From: Candidatus Methanocomedens sp.
GTDB taxonomy: Archaea > Halobacteriota > Methanosarcinia > Methanosarcinales > Methanocomedenaceae
Reading direction: 5' to 3'
DNA length: 12,315 nt
Assembly (NCBI GenBank): GCA_009649835.1
Contig: PYCK01000203.1
Coordinates: 1 to 12,315 of the forward strand
This document shows, piece by piece, positions 1-6,383 of this stretch. Position numbers and translations under genes: made by a program. The notes beneath the pieces were generated by a model. The model searched no databases and had not been told where the DNA came from. It worked only from the letters and a program-made list of their open reading frames with translations. Within the stretch, counting starts at the first letter, position 1, and every line of letters begins with the position of its first letter.

Positions 1-22
1 AAATATAATATTATCAAATAAG

Positions 23-1030
23 TTGAAAATATTGAAGTTGTCAAACATTTATGGAGGCATACTAAGCCTCCTTATTGTTGGCATATACCTATTTTTTTCC
101 ATAGCATTTCCAGGTACTCCAAAATATTTTTTAGCACAGGTAATCCTGCTGCCAATAGGTGTGATATTGACTGCAGTATTTTCTTACCTGCAACTGGGTC
201 ACAATAAAAAGATACAAGGAGATGCTGTATGCTCCCTGTTGCCGGGATTCTTAATAAGTGCATTTTGTATAATACCTGGCTTGATTATTGTCCTTTTGTT
301 CCTTTTTTTCCTTTTGTTGGATCCTAGTCTACTATACAGATTATCCATAACTCTTTTAATCATTTTTATCATGGGAATTCTGGGTCTAGTATTTGGCATT
401 CTCTCAATATATGTGCTCCTGAAGATTGACAGAACAGTCCCTGAAGGGCTTGAGCAGTGGAAGGTAAAGGGGTTGCAGATAGCTACAATAATACTGGCAG
501 CCGGGGTTGTGGTTGCCGGACTTTCAATAGTATCAGGCAAAACGGCAGATTCAATGATGTATTATGAAATTGTGCTTGATGCTTCAGAAGATACTACTTT
601 CTACATGCCAGTGCCCGTGAATCTTATTGACAATGACGCCGCAGACATAACTAACGAGTTGAGGGTAATCGAGGGGGATGCCCGGTGGAATATTGTTGAT
701 ACCGAGCATGGAAAAGCACTTGAAGTTCATACCAGTTCAAAATGCAAACTGTATGTCGAGAAGAATTACGGCAGCAGAAACTGGGACGATGCCGATATCT
801 GGCTGGAAGATTTCAGTATCAGTATGCTGGATGGAACTGATCGATCCGTGAAAGCGTTTGAAAGTACTGATGTGTGGGTGTTTGCATCAAACGAAAATAC
901 CAGTATGATCCTGGGATTAAGTTTGGATGACGGCTTTAACGATATGTGGTCTTATACTATCTATGAAACGTCACTGGATGAAGGGTGGCAGACTGTTAAT
1001 GTGGAATTGAGTAAGATGAAGTATGATTGA
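23..1030 (+). CDS. Membrane protein with five predicted helices and an external C-terminal domain, function unknown
   Basis: I do not recognise a named family. Hydrophobic stretches at about residues 10-29, 37-57, 71-99, 107-133 and 149-170 look like five membrane helices. With the Lys-rich N-terminus inside, the last ~160 residues would lie outside the cell. That tail is polar, acidic and rich in beta-type segments; the stretch around residues 215-235 (EGDARWNIVDTEHGKALEVH) looks like a folded beta domain. The start is uncertain: the first in-frame start is TTG at 23, with further TTGs at 32 and 38, and none has a Shine-Dalgarno. The frame is open to the window edge, so the true start could lie upstream. 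Positions 1-10 are AT-rich and TATA-like. It converges on rqcH with an 83 bp gap. The coding region is real by length and by coherent topology; a sensing or binding role for the tail is only a guess. Confidence 0.75.
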   Translation: MKILKLSNIYGGILSLLIVGIYLFFSIAFPGTPKYFLAQVILLPIGVILTAVFSYLQLGHNKKIQGDAVCSLLPGFLISAFCIIPGLIIVLLFLFFLLLDPSLLYRLSITLLIIFIMGILGLVFGILSIYVLLKIDRTVPEGLEQWKVKGLQIATIILAAGVVVAGLSIVSGKTADSMMYYEIVLDASEDTTFYMPVPVNLIDNDAADITNELRVIEGDARWNIVDTEHGKALEVHTSSKCKLYVEKNYGSRNWDDADIWLEDFSISMLDGTDRSVKAFESTDVWVFASNENTSMILGLSLDDGFNDMWSYTIYETSLDEGWQTVNVELSKMKYD

Positions 1031-1064
1031 ATGCATCACCACTTTCGCCTGAATTCCCAGGTAT

Positions 1065-1077
1065 TAGCAAATTGCTA
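1065..1077. repeat. Small palindrome between convergent genes
   Basis: TAGCAA and TTGCTA flank a single A (1071). It sits between the stop of the membrane protein gene (1030) and the stop of rqcH (1114). As RNA it could fold only as a 4-bp stem, so it is at best a weak terminator. No long T-run is next to it. Confidence 0.3.
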
Positions 1078-1113
1078 TCAATGACTCAAGTCTATAGAAA
1101 TGAGGGTGTGTTA

Positions 1114-3078
1114 TCATTTCCTCACCCCAGACTCCCCAGGCGGCAGCATCATAGCAATCCTGTCAGCCGAAGCGATGGACTTCACCAATTGCCTGTCCCC
1201 AACCTCATCCACCAGCATCTTGTAGACCTTCTTAGCAATATCGCTCTGGTTGAACCCGCCCGGCTCCACCTCAACCACATACTGTGCCAGCCTTCGCACA
1301 ACCCCTGGCGGCCCGCCCACAAGCCTCACAGCACCCTTCAGCTGGATCCCCACCGCTGCACCCACCAGGGCAGTCATATAATTGCGCTTGCCCCTGATAA
1401 TGAACGAACCCCTGGGCACGAACTCACCACTCTCAGGCGTCTTGGACACCTGCTCAGGCGTCACCCAGTAACAGTCACCCTCAGCCCTGCCTGACTTCCA
1501 CACACCCGAGTTGGAGACCACAAACATGGCAGCCTCCTCAAGCGTCGTCTGTGGTACTTCCTTACCTTCCGTCTTTACGACAACCACAGGCGAGCCAGGC
1601 GCTTCTGTATGGAAAAATATATCCCGCTTTTCCATATACTTCTTAACCACTTCCTCATTAGTGCCCGCATCCCGGCCCCCTATAACCAAAAACCCATCAG
1701 AGGACTCGAACCACCTGAACTTATCATACCAGCGGGGTTTCACCTTGACCTTACCCTTCAACTGCCTGGTGCGCACAGGCTCCTGCTTTTTCCTTATCAG
1801 TTCCTCAGTCTGGAGTATGGCACGCCTGGCACCGGAACTTTTACCTGCCACCTTCTTTGCCTTATCATAATATACCTGGGCATTCTGTGGCACTGTCAAC
1901 TTGATATCCACATCCACATTCGTACCGTCCAGTTCCACTGAAAGTTTCCCTGAGCTTGGGTCTATGGACCTGATCATCTTTGCCTGTGGAATCTCGGCAC
2001 CCTTCAGCCTGCTTCGTATCTCATCCCAGCCCAGCCGCTGCCTTGCCTCAGTGATGATATTCAAGATCTCCTCTACAGGCTGGTAATGGGCATACAGCAG
2101 CTCCCCCTTTTCTTTAAACCCGGCTGCCTGCTTCGTGAACTTCTCGATAGCCTGCTGCTGCTGTCTCAGCCTCCTCTCCAGCACACCTTCCTTTTTCTGC
2201 TCCACTGCCACTTTTTTGGCTGCAACCTCTATACCTGCACTGAAATATTCATCAAGGGCCTGGTTAAAACTATCCAGCTTTCGGGTCTCAAAACCCTGGT
2301 AGCGCATAAGTCCGAACGGCAGCACATCAATGTTCTTACCGTCCTTTACCACCACCTGCGGCTCAAGTTTGCCATCTACTATCGGCCCGAAAACCTTATC
2401 CATCGCCGCATGCAGCCCCTCAGTATCCAACATCTTAGCAGCAGGGGTCGCCTTGTCAATACCTGCTTGCAGGCACACTTCCTCAGCCAGCACACCACCC
2501 ATGTTCAACCTGGTGGCCAGCGTCCTCACAACATCGCTTTGTGATTCACTGAATATACCGGTAAGGCCAACGGGCGATACATCGAGCGGGCTCATCTGGG
2601 GAGGGGGCAGTTCATAGATCTCGCCCCTGCGCAGCGTCCGGTCCCTGAAACTAACAGGTTTCATAGGCTGCAGGATCCTGCCCTCGTCATCGGTAAGAAT
2701 AATATTGCCCCTTGCAAACAGTTCGGAAATTAATCTGGTAGTGACCCCGGCCCTTATAACTTCCAGTTCGATGATCCGGTCGAAGTCATGCTGGGAAACA
2801 CGCTTTATCCTGCCCCCCATTATATGTTTGCGAAGCAGCATGGGAAACCCCTGTGGCAACTGGGGGGCCGGGCGCGGATAACGGGTGAGGTGCATCTGCT
2901 TGCCAGCCTGTATAACCAGGTTGTGCCTACCCTGTCCGTATATACTCAGTGTGATCCTTATCTCATCATTGGAAGTCTGGTATATCTTGCCGATCTTTGC
3001 ATCCAGCAGACTGGGTGTGCCGCTGTTGAACTCTGATACAATGGCAGCCACATCCACACTGGTCATTTCCTCTTTCAT
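1114..3078 (-). CDS. rqcH: Ribosome-associated quality control protein RqcH (NEMF/Rqc2/NFACT family)
   Basis: RqcH/NEMF/Rqc2 proteins bind split large ribosomal subunits that still hold peptidyl-tRNA and recruit tRNA to add a C-terminal tail, marking the stalled peptide for degradation. The 654-residue product has the archaeal layout. An NFACT-N domain fills about residues 5-175, with the conserved Asp-Arg pair at D100-R101 in HDFDRIIEL; the equivalent pair in bacterial RqcH is needed for tRNA binding. A helix-hairpin-helix-like region follows at ~180-235, then a charged coiled coil at ~285-355. The NFACT-R (DUF814) domain spans about 450-565, including DGFLVIGGRD and DIFFHTEAPGSPVVVV. A basic linker at ~435-450 could contact RNA. 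The ATG at 3078 is chosen because the MKEEMTS beginning fits archaeal relatives; M5 (3066) is the alternative. The gene diverges from lig by 85 bp. Identification is firm; the mechanism is transferred from the family. Confidence 0.95.
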   Translation of the reverse strand: MKEEMTSVDVAAIVSEFNSGTPSLLDAKIGKIYQTSNDEIRITLSIYGQGRHNLVIQAGKQMHLTRYPRPAPQLPQGFPMLLRKHIMGGRIKRVSQHDFDRIIELEVIRAGVTTRLISELFARGNIILTDDEGRILQPMKPVSFRDRTLRRGEIYELPPPQMSPLDVSPVGLTGIFSESQSDVVRTLATRLNMGGVLAEEVCLQAGIDKATPAAKMLDTEGLHAAMDKVFGPIVDGKLEPQVVVKDGKNIDVLPFGLMRYQGFETRKLDSFNQALDEYFSAGIEVAAKKVAVEQKKEGVLERRLRQQQQAIEKFTKQAAGFKEKGELLYAHYQPVEEILNIITEARQRLGWDEIRSRLKGAEIPQAKMIRSIDPSSGKLSVELDGTNVDVDIKLTVPQNAQVYYDKAKKVAGKSSGARRAILQTEELIRKKQEPVRTRQLKGKVKVKPRWYDKFRWFESSDGFLVIGGRDAGTNEEVVKKYMEKRDIFFHTEAPGSPVVVVKTEGKEVPQTTLEEAAMFVVSNSGVWKSGRAEGDCYWVTPEQVSKTPESGEFVPRGSFIIRGKRNYMTALVGAAVGIQLKGAVRLVGGPPGVVRRLAQYVVEVEPGGFNQSDIAKKVYKMLVDEVGDRQLVKSIASADRIAMMLPPGESGVRK

Positions 3079-3118
3079 GGGGCAGGTACTATGGACTGTA
3101 AACTCATAATCCTTTGCA

Positions 3119-3150
3119 GGAATATCGAAACTGTTTTGATAACATATTCC
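3119..3150. promoter_or_regulatory. Spaced inverted repeat in the rqcH-lig divergent promoter region
   Basis: GGAATAT (3119-3125) and ATATTCC (3144-3150) are perfect inverted arms with centres 25 bp apart, inside the 85 bp separating the two start codons. This could be an operator for a dimeric regulator acting on both genes, or chance. The right arm ends 13 bp before the lig ATG. I see no convincing TATA box for either gene, so the promoters themselves are not placed. Confidence 0.35.
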
Positions 3151-3163
3151 AGATTAAGGGAGA

Positions 3164-4867
3164 ATGACCAGTTTTACGGATTTTGCCGAAACCTGCCAGC
3201 GTATCGAGAACATCCCAGGTTCCCTTGAAATGACGCAGGTAGTGGCGGAATTTTTTTCCAGTGTGGAAGATGATGAGCTTGAGATAGTATCCAGGTTCAT
3301 TATGGGCCTGGTGTTCCCTGTATGGAGTCCATTGCAGCTTGGTATCGGACCCAGCTTGCTGTATACTTCCCTGTCCAGGGCATCCGGTGTGCCTGTAAAG
3401 GGTATCATTAACCTGGTACGAGAGACCGGGGACGTTGGACTGGCAGCAAGAGAAGCACTAACTGGAGCCAAGAAGTCACAATCCACACTGGCAGCTTTTG
3501 GGGAAGAGGAATCGGTACTATCCATACAGGACGTTTTTACAAGATTCTCTGATATTGCCAATACCTCGGGCAAGGGCTCCCAGTCCTCCAGGGCAAGGAA
3601 CCTCCAGTTCCTGTTCGGCCGGGCCACACCAATTGAGGCCGTATACCTGGCACGGCTGGCCATCGAGGAACTGAGGATCGGGGTGGGTGAAGGAATTGTC
3701 AGGGATTCCATTGCAAAAGCTTTCAATGTACCAAAGGACGCTGTGGAACGGGGCTATATGCTCACCAATGACCTTGGACTGGTTGCGAGGGAGGCAAAAC
3801 TTAACGGCACACACGGTCTGGCAGGCCTGGATATGGAACTGGGTCGCCCCATCAGGATGATGCTGGCCCAGATATCCCAGGGTATCGAACCTGCCGTTAA
3901 TGAAATGGGGCCGGTGGCAGTAGAATGGAAATTCGACGGTGCCAGGGTGCAGATCCATAAGGATGGTGATAATATCTCTATATATTCACGGCGCCTGGAA
4001 GATGTGACAAACTCACTGCCTGATATAGTGGAAATGGTAAGGGAAGGTATATCTGCTAAATCGGCACTCCTTGATGGTGAAGCGGTGGTATTGGGGCCCA
4101 ATGGTAAGCCCGGAGCCTTCCAGCAGATACTCAAACGGTTCAGGCGCAAGTATGATGTGGATACGGTGAAGGAACAAATACCTCTGCAATTGTATCTGTT
4201 CGATATATTATATTTCAATAGTGAGAGCCTGTTTGACAATACCCTGGTACAGCGTAGACAGCACCTGGTTGAATGTGTGACCCCCTCTGATAACCTGATA
4301 ATAGCAGAGCAGGAAATCACTTCAGATGTAAAGGTTATCAATGATATTTACCGTGAAGCTTTGGAAGCGGGTCATGAAGGTGTGATGCTGAAAAACCCGG
4401 AATCACTTTATTCTCCTGGCAAGCGCGGGAAGAACTGGCTTAAGATCAAGCCGCTTATGGAGTCACTGGACCTGGTGGTTATCGGCGGTGAATGGGGTGA
4501 AGGACGGCGCGCTAACTTTATAGGATCATTCCAGCTTGCATGTATTGAGCAGGAATCAGGTGATATTCTATCCCTTGGAAGAGTGGGAACAGGCATTACT
4601 GACGATATGCTTGAAGAGCTGACAGCACGGTTTACGGAACTCATTGTAGTTGAGAATGGCAAGGAACTGGAATTCGTGCCACAAGTGGTGTTCGAAGTCG
4701 CTTTTGAGGAAATCCAGAAAAGCCCTACTTACAATTCAGGTTATGCACTGCGGTTTCCCAGGCTTGTCAGGGTGAGGGATGACAAGAGTCCTGACGATGC
4801 AGATACACTTGATAGAATCGAACAGCTGTATATCAACCAAAAAGGAAGACCTGACAACGCTTCATGA
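3164..4867 (+). CDS. lig: ATP-dependent DNA ligase
   Basis: This enzyme seals nicks with ATP through a ligase-AMP intermediate and joins Okazaki fragments in archaea. The 567-residue length is typical of euryarchaeal ligases. An N-terminal DNA-binding domain covers ~1-215. The adenylation domain carries motif I as KFDG with nucleophile K256, motif III near LYLFDILY (343-350), motif IV as HEGVMLK (404-410) and motif V as NWLKIKP (424-430). The OB-fold domain begins near 431 and ends with FPRLVRVRDDKSPDDADT (531-548), holding motif VI. All key residues are present. QSTLAAF at 106-112 resembles a PCNA-interacting box, in the region where Pyrococcus furiosus ligase carries its own. The ATG at 3164 follows an AAGGGAG Shine-Dalgarno-like sequence at close spacing. 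It diverges from rqcH and converges on dinB. Confidence 0.97.
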   Translation: MTSFTDFAETCQRIENIPGSLEMTQVVAEFFSSVEDDELEIVSRFIMGLVFPVWSPLQLGIGPSLLYTSLSRASGVPVKGIINLVRETGDVGLAAREALTGAKKSQSTLAAFGEEESVLSIQDVFTRFSDIANTSGKGSQSSRARNLQFLFGRATPIEAVYLARLAIEELRIGVGEGIVRDSIAKAFNVPKDAVERGYMLTNDLGLVAREAKLNGTHGLAGLDMELGRPIRMMLAQISQGIEPAVNEMGPVAVEWKFDGARVQIHKDGDNISIYSRRLEDVTNSLPDIVEMVREGISAKSALLDGEAVVLGPNGKPGAFQQILKRFRRKYDVDTVKEQIPLQLYLFDILYFNSESLFDNTLVQRRQHLVECVTPSDNLIIAEQEITSDVKVINDIYREALEAGHEGVMLKNPESLYSPGKRGKNWLKIKPLMESLDLVVIGGEWGEGRRANFIGSFQLACIEQESGDILSLGRVGTGITDDMLEELTARFTELIVVENGKELEFVPQVVFEVAFEEIQKSPTYNSGYALRFPRLVRVRDDKSPDDADTLDRIEQLYINQKGRPDNAS

Positions 4868-4903
4868 TGTTGGTTCCAGCTAATCGGTCTATACTGTGAA
4901 CTT

Positions 4904-4979
4904 ATTGATTATTTATTCATCCTGTAATTCATTAACAATTTATTCATCCTGTATAGTCATTGACAATTTATTTATTCTG
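4904..4979 (+). repeat. Three imperfect ~27-bp AT-rich direct repeats
   Basis: The units are 4904-4930, 4931-4958 and 4959-4979 (the third is shorter). Each begins ATT(G/A)A, passes through a TTTATTCAT or TTTATTTAT core, and ends in TCCTGTA or TCTG. They start 37 bp after the lig stop and lie head to tail with no spacer. They could be a 3' untranslated element of lig, a protein-binding array, or slippage products. No coding potential is evident. Confidence 0.7.
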
Positions 4980-4986
4980 AAAAAGG

Positions 4987-5034
4987 ATATATATCATGTG
5001 CAATATCATAGAGATTGTTCGTTTAATAACGAAC
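4987..5034 (+). other. TATA-like box followed by a perfect hairpin
   Basis: ATATATAT at 4987-4994 follows AAAAAGG, a purine-rich stretch of the kind seen in archaeal BRE-TATA promoters. About 25 bp downstream is a perfect inverted repeat, GTTCGTT (5017-5023), loop TAAT, AACGAAC (5028-5034). An eight-T run follows at 5061-5068. Box, hairpin and T-tract together could mark a small RNA of ~50 nt starting near 5015-5020. They could equally be an operator, or a terminator for lig. No open frame in this stretch is convincing. Confidence 0.35.
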
Positions 5035-5060
5035 CAAGAGTCGCAGGATATACAGAGGTC

Positions 5061-5068
5061 TTTTTTTT
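5061..5068 (+). terminator. T8 tract, candidate terminator for lig
   Basis: Eight consecutive T residues lie on the + strand about 195 bp after the lig stop. Archaeal RNA polymerase terminates at oligo-T runs without needing a hairpin. The convergent dinB makes a stop in this gap likely. Confidence 0.45.
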
Positions 5069-5119
5069 ACTAAACTCCCACTCCCACCCCTTAAAGTCTT
5101 TGTATACCTGTTCTCTTGC

Positions 5120-5143
5120 AAAAAACGGGGGGCATGTGTCCCC
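5120..5143 (-). terminator. Hairpin plus T6 tract, candidate terminator for dinB
   Basis: Read on the minus strand, GGGGACACATGCCCCCC (5143-5127) can form a short GC stem, and one base later TTTTTT (5125-5120) follows. It begins 25 bp beyond the dinB stop codon. The stem is only four perfect pairs, but the T-run alone is enough for archaeal polymerase. Confidence 0.55.
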
Positions 5144-5167
5144 ACATTTTCATTTTTCTACCACAAT

Positions 5168-6247
5168 TCACTCCATAATAAAATCTTCAAATGTGGTCTG
5201 TCGCAGTTTGTTCCTGCCCAGGTTTGACAGCTTGATACCTAAAAGCCGAATCTTCCTGCCGTCAAAGAACTCCGTGGCAAGTTCACTCGACACCTGTCTG
5301 ATGATATCCAGGTCCCTGTTATCATGATCCAGTGTCCTGGCCCTGGTAAATGTGGTAAAATCCTCCTGCCGCACTTTTACAGATACTGTCCTGAAGGAAA
5401 AACCCTTCTTCTGCAATGACTTGTGCACCAGAGCGGCAATATTGTCAAGAGCCCCGTACAGCAGCGCAGTATCACCAGTATCCACATCAAAGGTGTGCTC
5501 CCTGCTAACCGACCTGGTCACGCCCCGCTCCTCCACCTCACTATCATCCACCCCCTGCGCCAGTAAATGCATTCCAGCGCCCCACTTGCCGAACACATCC
5601 ACCAACTTGTCCCTGTCAAATCGTGCCAGCTGCCCGATGGTCCTGATTCCCATCCCCTGCAGTATCTCCTCGTTCTTACGACCTATCCCTTGCAGTCTGC
5701 GTACCTCCAGTGGCTCCAGGAATCCGGCTACCCGGTCCGGTTTCACAACAATCAGGCCGTCAGGCTTGTCCAGGTCCGAGGCTATCTTGGCCGCAGACCT
5801 GGTGGGAGCGATGCCGATAGAGCACGTTAGCCCCTCTTGCGCCCTTATTTGTGCTTTGATCTCCTGTGCGACCTTTACAGCCTCTTCATGGTCCCTTACT
5901 TTTTCACTGATATCAAGGTAGGCCTCATCCACACTCACCTGCTGGAACCTGTCGGCTTTTGACCTGAGTATCTCCATAACCCTGCAGGAAACCTCCTTGT
6001 ACAATTGCATATCCACCCTCAGGTACACGGCATCCGGACACAGCTTATATGCCCTGGAAATGGGCATTCCGGAATGTATCCCGAACTCCCGCGCTTCATA
6101 TGAGCAGGTGCTCACCACACCTCTGCCGATTCCGCCTTTTGGGTCAGAACCCACCACAACCGGACGCCCTTTAAGGGACTGGTCCCGGTGCTGTTCAACT
6201 GAGGCATAAAAACTATCCATATCCACATGAAGGATGATGCGACTCAT
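5168..6247 (-). CDS. dinB: DNA polymerase IV, Y-family translesion polymerase
   Basis: This polymerase copies past damaged bases with low fidelity. The 359-residue length fits the DinB/Dpo4 family. The N-terminal palm begins with HVDMDSFYASVE, giving catalytic D9 and, by alignment with Dpo4 Y12, steric-gate Y14. The second catalytic site is SVDEAYLD, with D107 and E108. The thumb contains a helix-hairpin-helix motif near LQGIGRKNEEILQGMGI (185-201). The little-finger domain spans about 240-345. The C-terminus (QTTFEDFIME, 350-359) matches a PCNA-interacting box: Q350, F353, F356. The ATG at 6247 is well placed, with GGAG (6255-6258 on the minus strand) seven bases upstream. TATAATTATT near 6283-6292 (minus strand) is a good TATA box. 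It converges on lig and diverges from the UPF0182 gene. Confidence 0.95.
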   Translation of the reverse strand: MSRIILHVDMDSFYASVEQHRDQSLKGRPVVVGSDPKGGIGRGVVSTCSYEAREFGIHSGMPISRAYKLCPDAVYLRVDMQLYKEVSCRVMEILRSKADRFQQVSVDEAYLDISEKVRDHEEAVKVAQEIKAQIRAQEGLTCSIGIAPTRSAAKIASDLDKPDGLIVVKPDRVAGFLEPLEVRRLQGIGRKNEEILQGMGIRTIGQLARFDRDKLVDVFGKWGAGMHLLAQGVDDSEVEERGVTRSVSREHTFDVDTGDTALLYGALDNIAALVHKSLQKKGFSFRTVSVKVRQEDFTTFTRARTLDHDNRDLDIIRQVSSELATEFFDGRKIRLLGIKLSNLGRNKLRQTTFEDFIME

Positions 6248-6282
6248 TAAATTGCTCCGTTGAGATGTTTGTGCTGCGGGAA

Positions 6283-6292
6283 ATAATTATAC
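6283..6292 (-). promoter_or_regulatory. TATA box for dinB
   Basis: On the minus strand the sequence reads AGTATAATTATTT, a good archaeal TATA element. Initiation ~25 bp downstream falls near 6260, giving a short leader that still includes the GGAG at 6258-6255. It overlaps the first 21-bp repeat unit (6289-6309), so whatever binds the repeats could also affect dinB. Confidence 0.5.
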
Positions 6293-6359
6293 TGTAGCTC
6301 CTCATTTCAATACTGCAATACTGTAACCCCACACTTAAATACTGTAACCCCTCATTTAA
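6289..6359 (+). repeat. Three 21-bp direct repeats in the dinB/UPF0182 promoter region
   Basis: Full units lie at 6289-6309, 6318-6338 and 6339-6359. An 8-bp partial (ATACTGCA) at 6310-6317 sits between the first and second. Each unit begins ATACTGTA, has a C-rich centre (ACCCC in units two and three) and ends in a TTAA-like segment. By hand alignment units two and three match at 19 of 21 bases, and one and three at 18 of 21. The 21-bp period is about two helical turns, so identical faces are presented. The junction at ~6334-6342 (CTTAAATAC) could be the UPF0182 TATA box. An array of regulator sites is the simplest reading. Confidence 0.75.
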
Positions 6360-6383
6360 TAATTACTCCCGGAGGGATGCGAT

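Noticed and set aside
1511..1870. Long frames on the + strand across 1027-3109
   Set aside because: They mirror rqcH on the other strand, which has clear domains and catalytic residues. The mirrored products are low-complexity and have no family features.
3754..4341. Minus-strand frames inside lig
   Set aside because: Antisense to the conserved ligase motifs, with Ser/Arg-rich composition typical of shadow frames.
4904..4979. Possible CRISPR-like array
   Set aside because: The repeats are contiguous, imperfect and AT-rich, with no unique spacers and no cas genes nearby.
4896..5327. 143-codon frame on the + strand spanning the lig-dinB gap
   Set aside because: Its first part is the AT-rich repeats translated (repeated IYSSC), and its second part is antisense to dinB.
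6366..6376. Hairpin CTCC/GGAG over the UPF0182 ribosome binding site
   Set aside because: Only one base would remain in the loop, so the fold is not physically possible as drawn.
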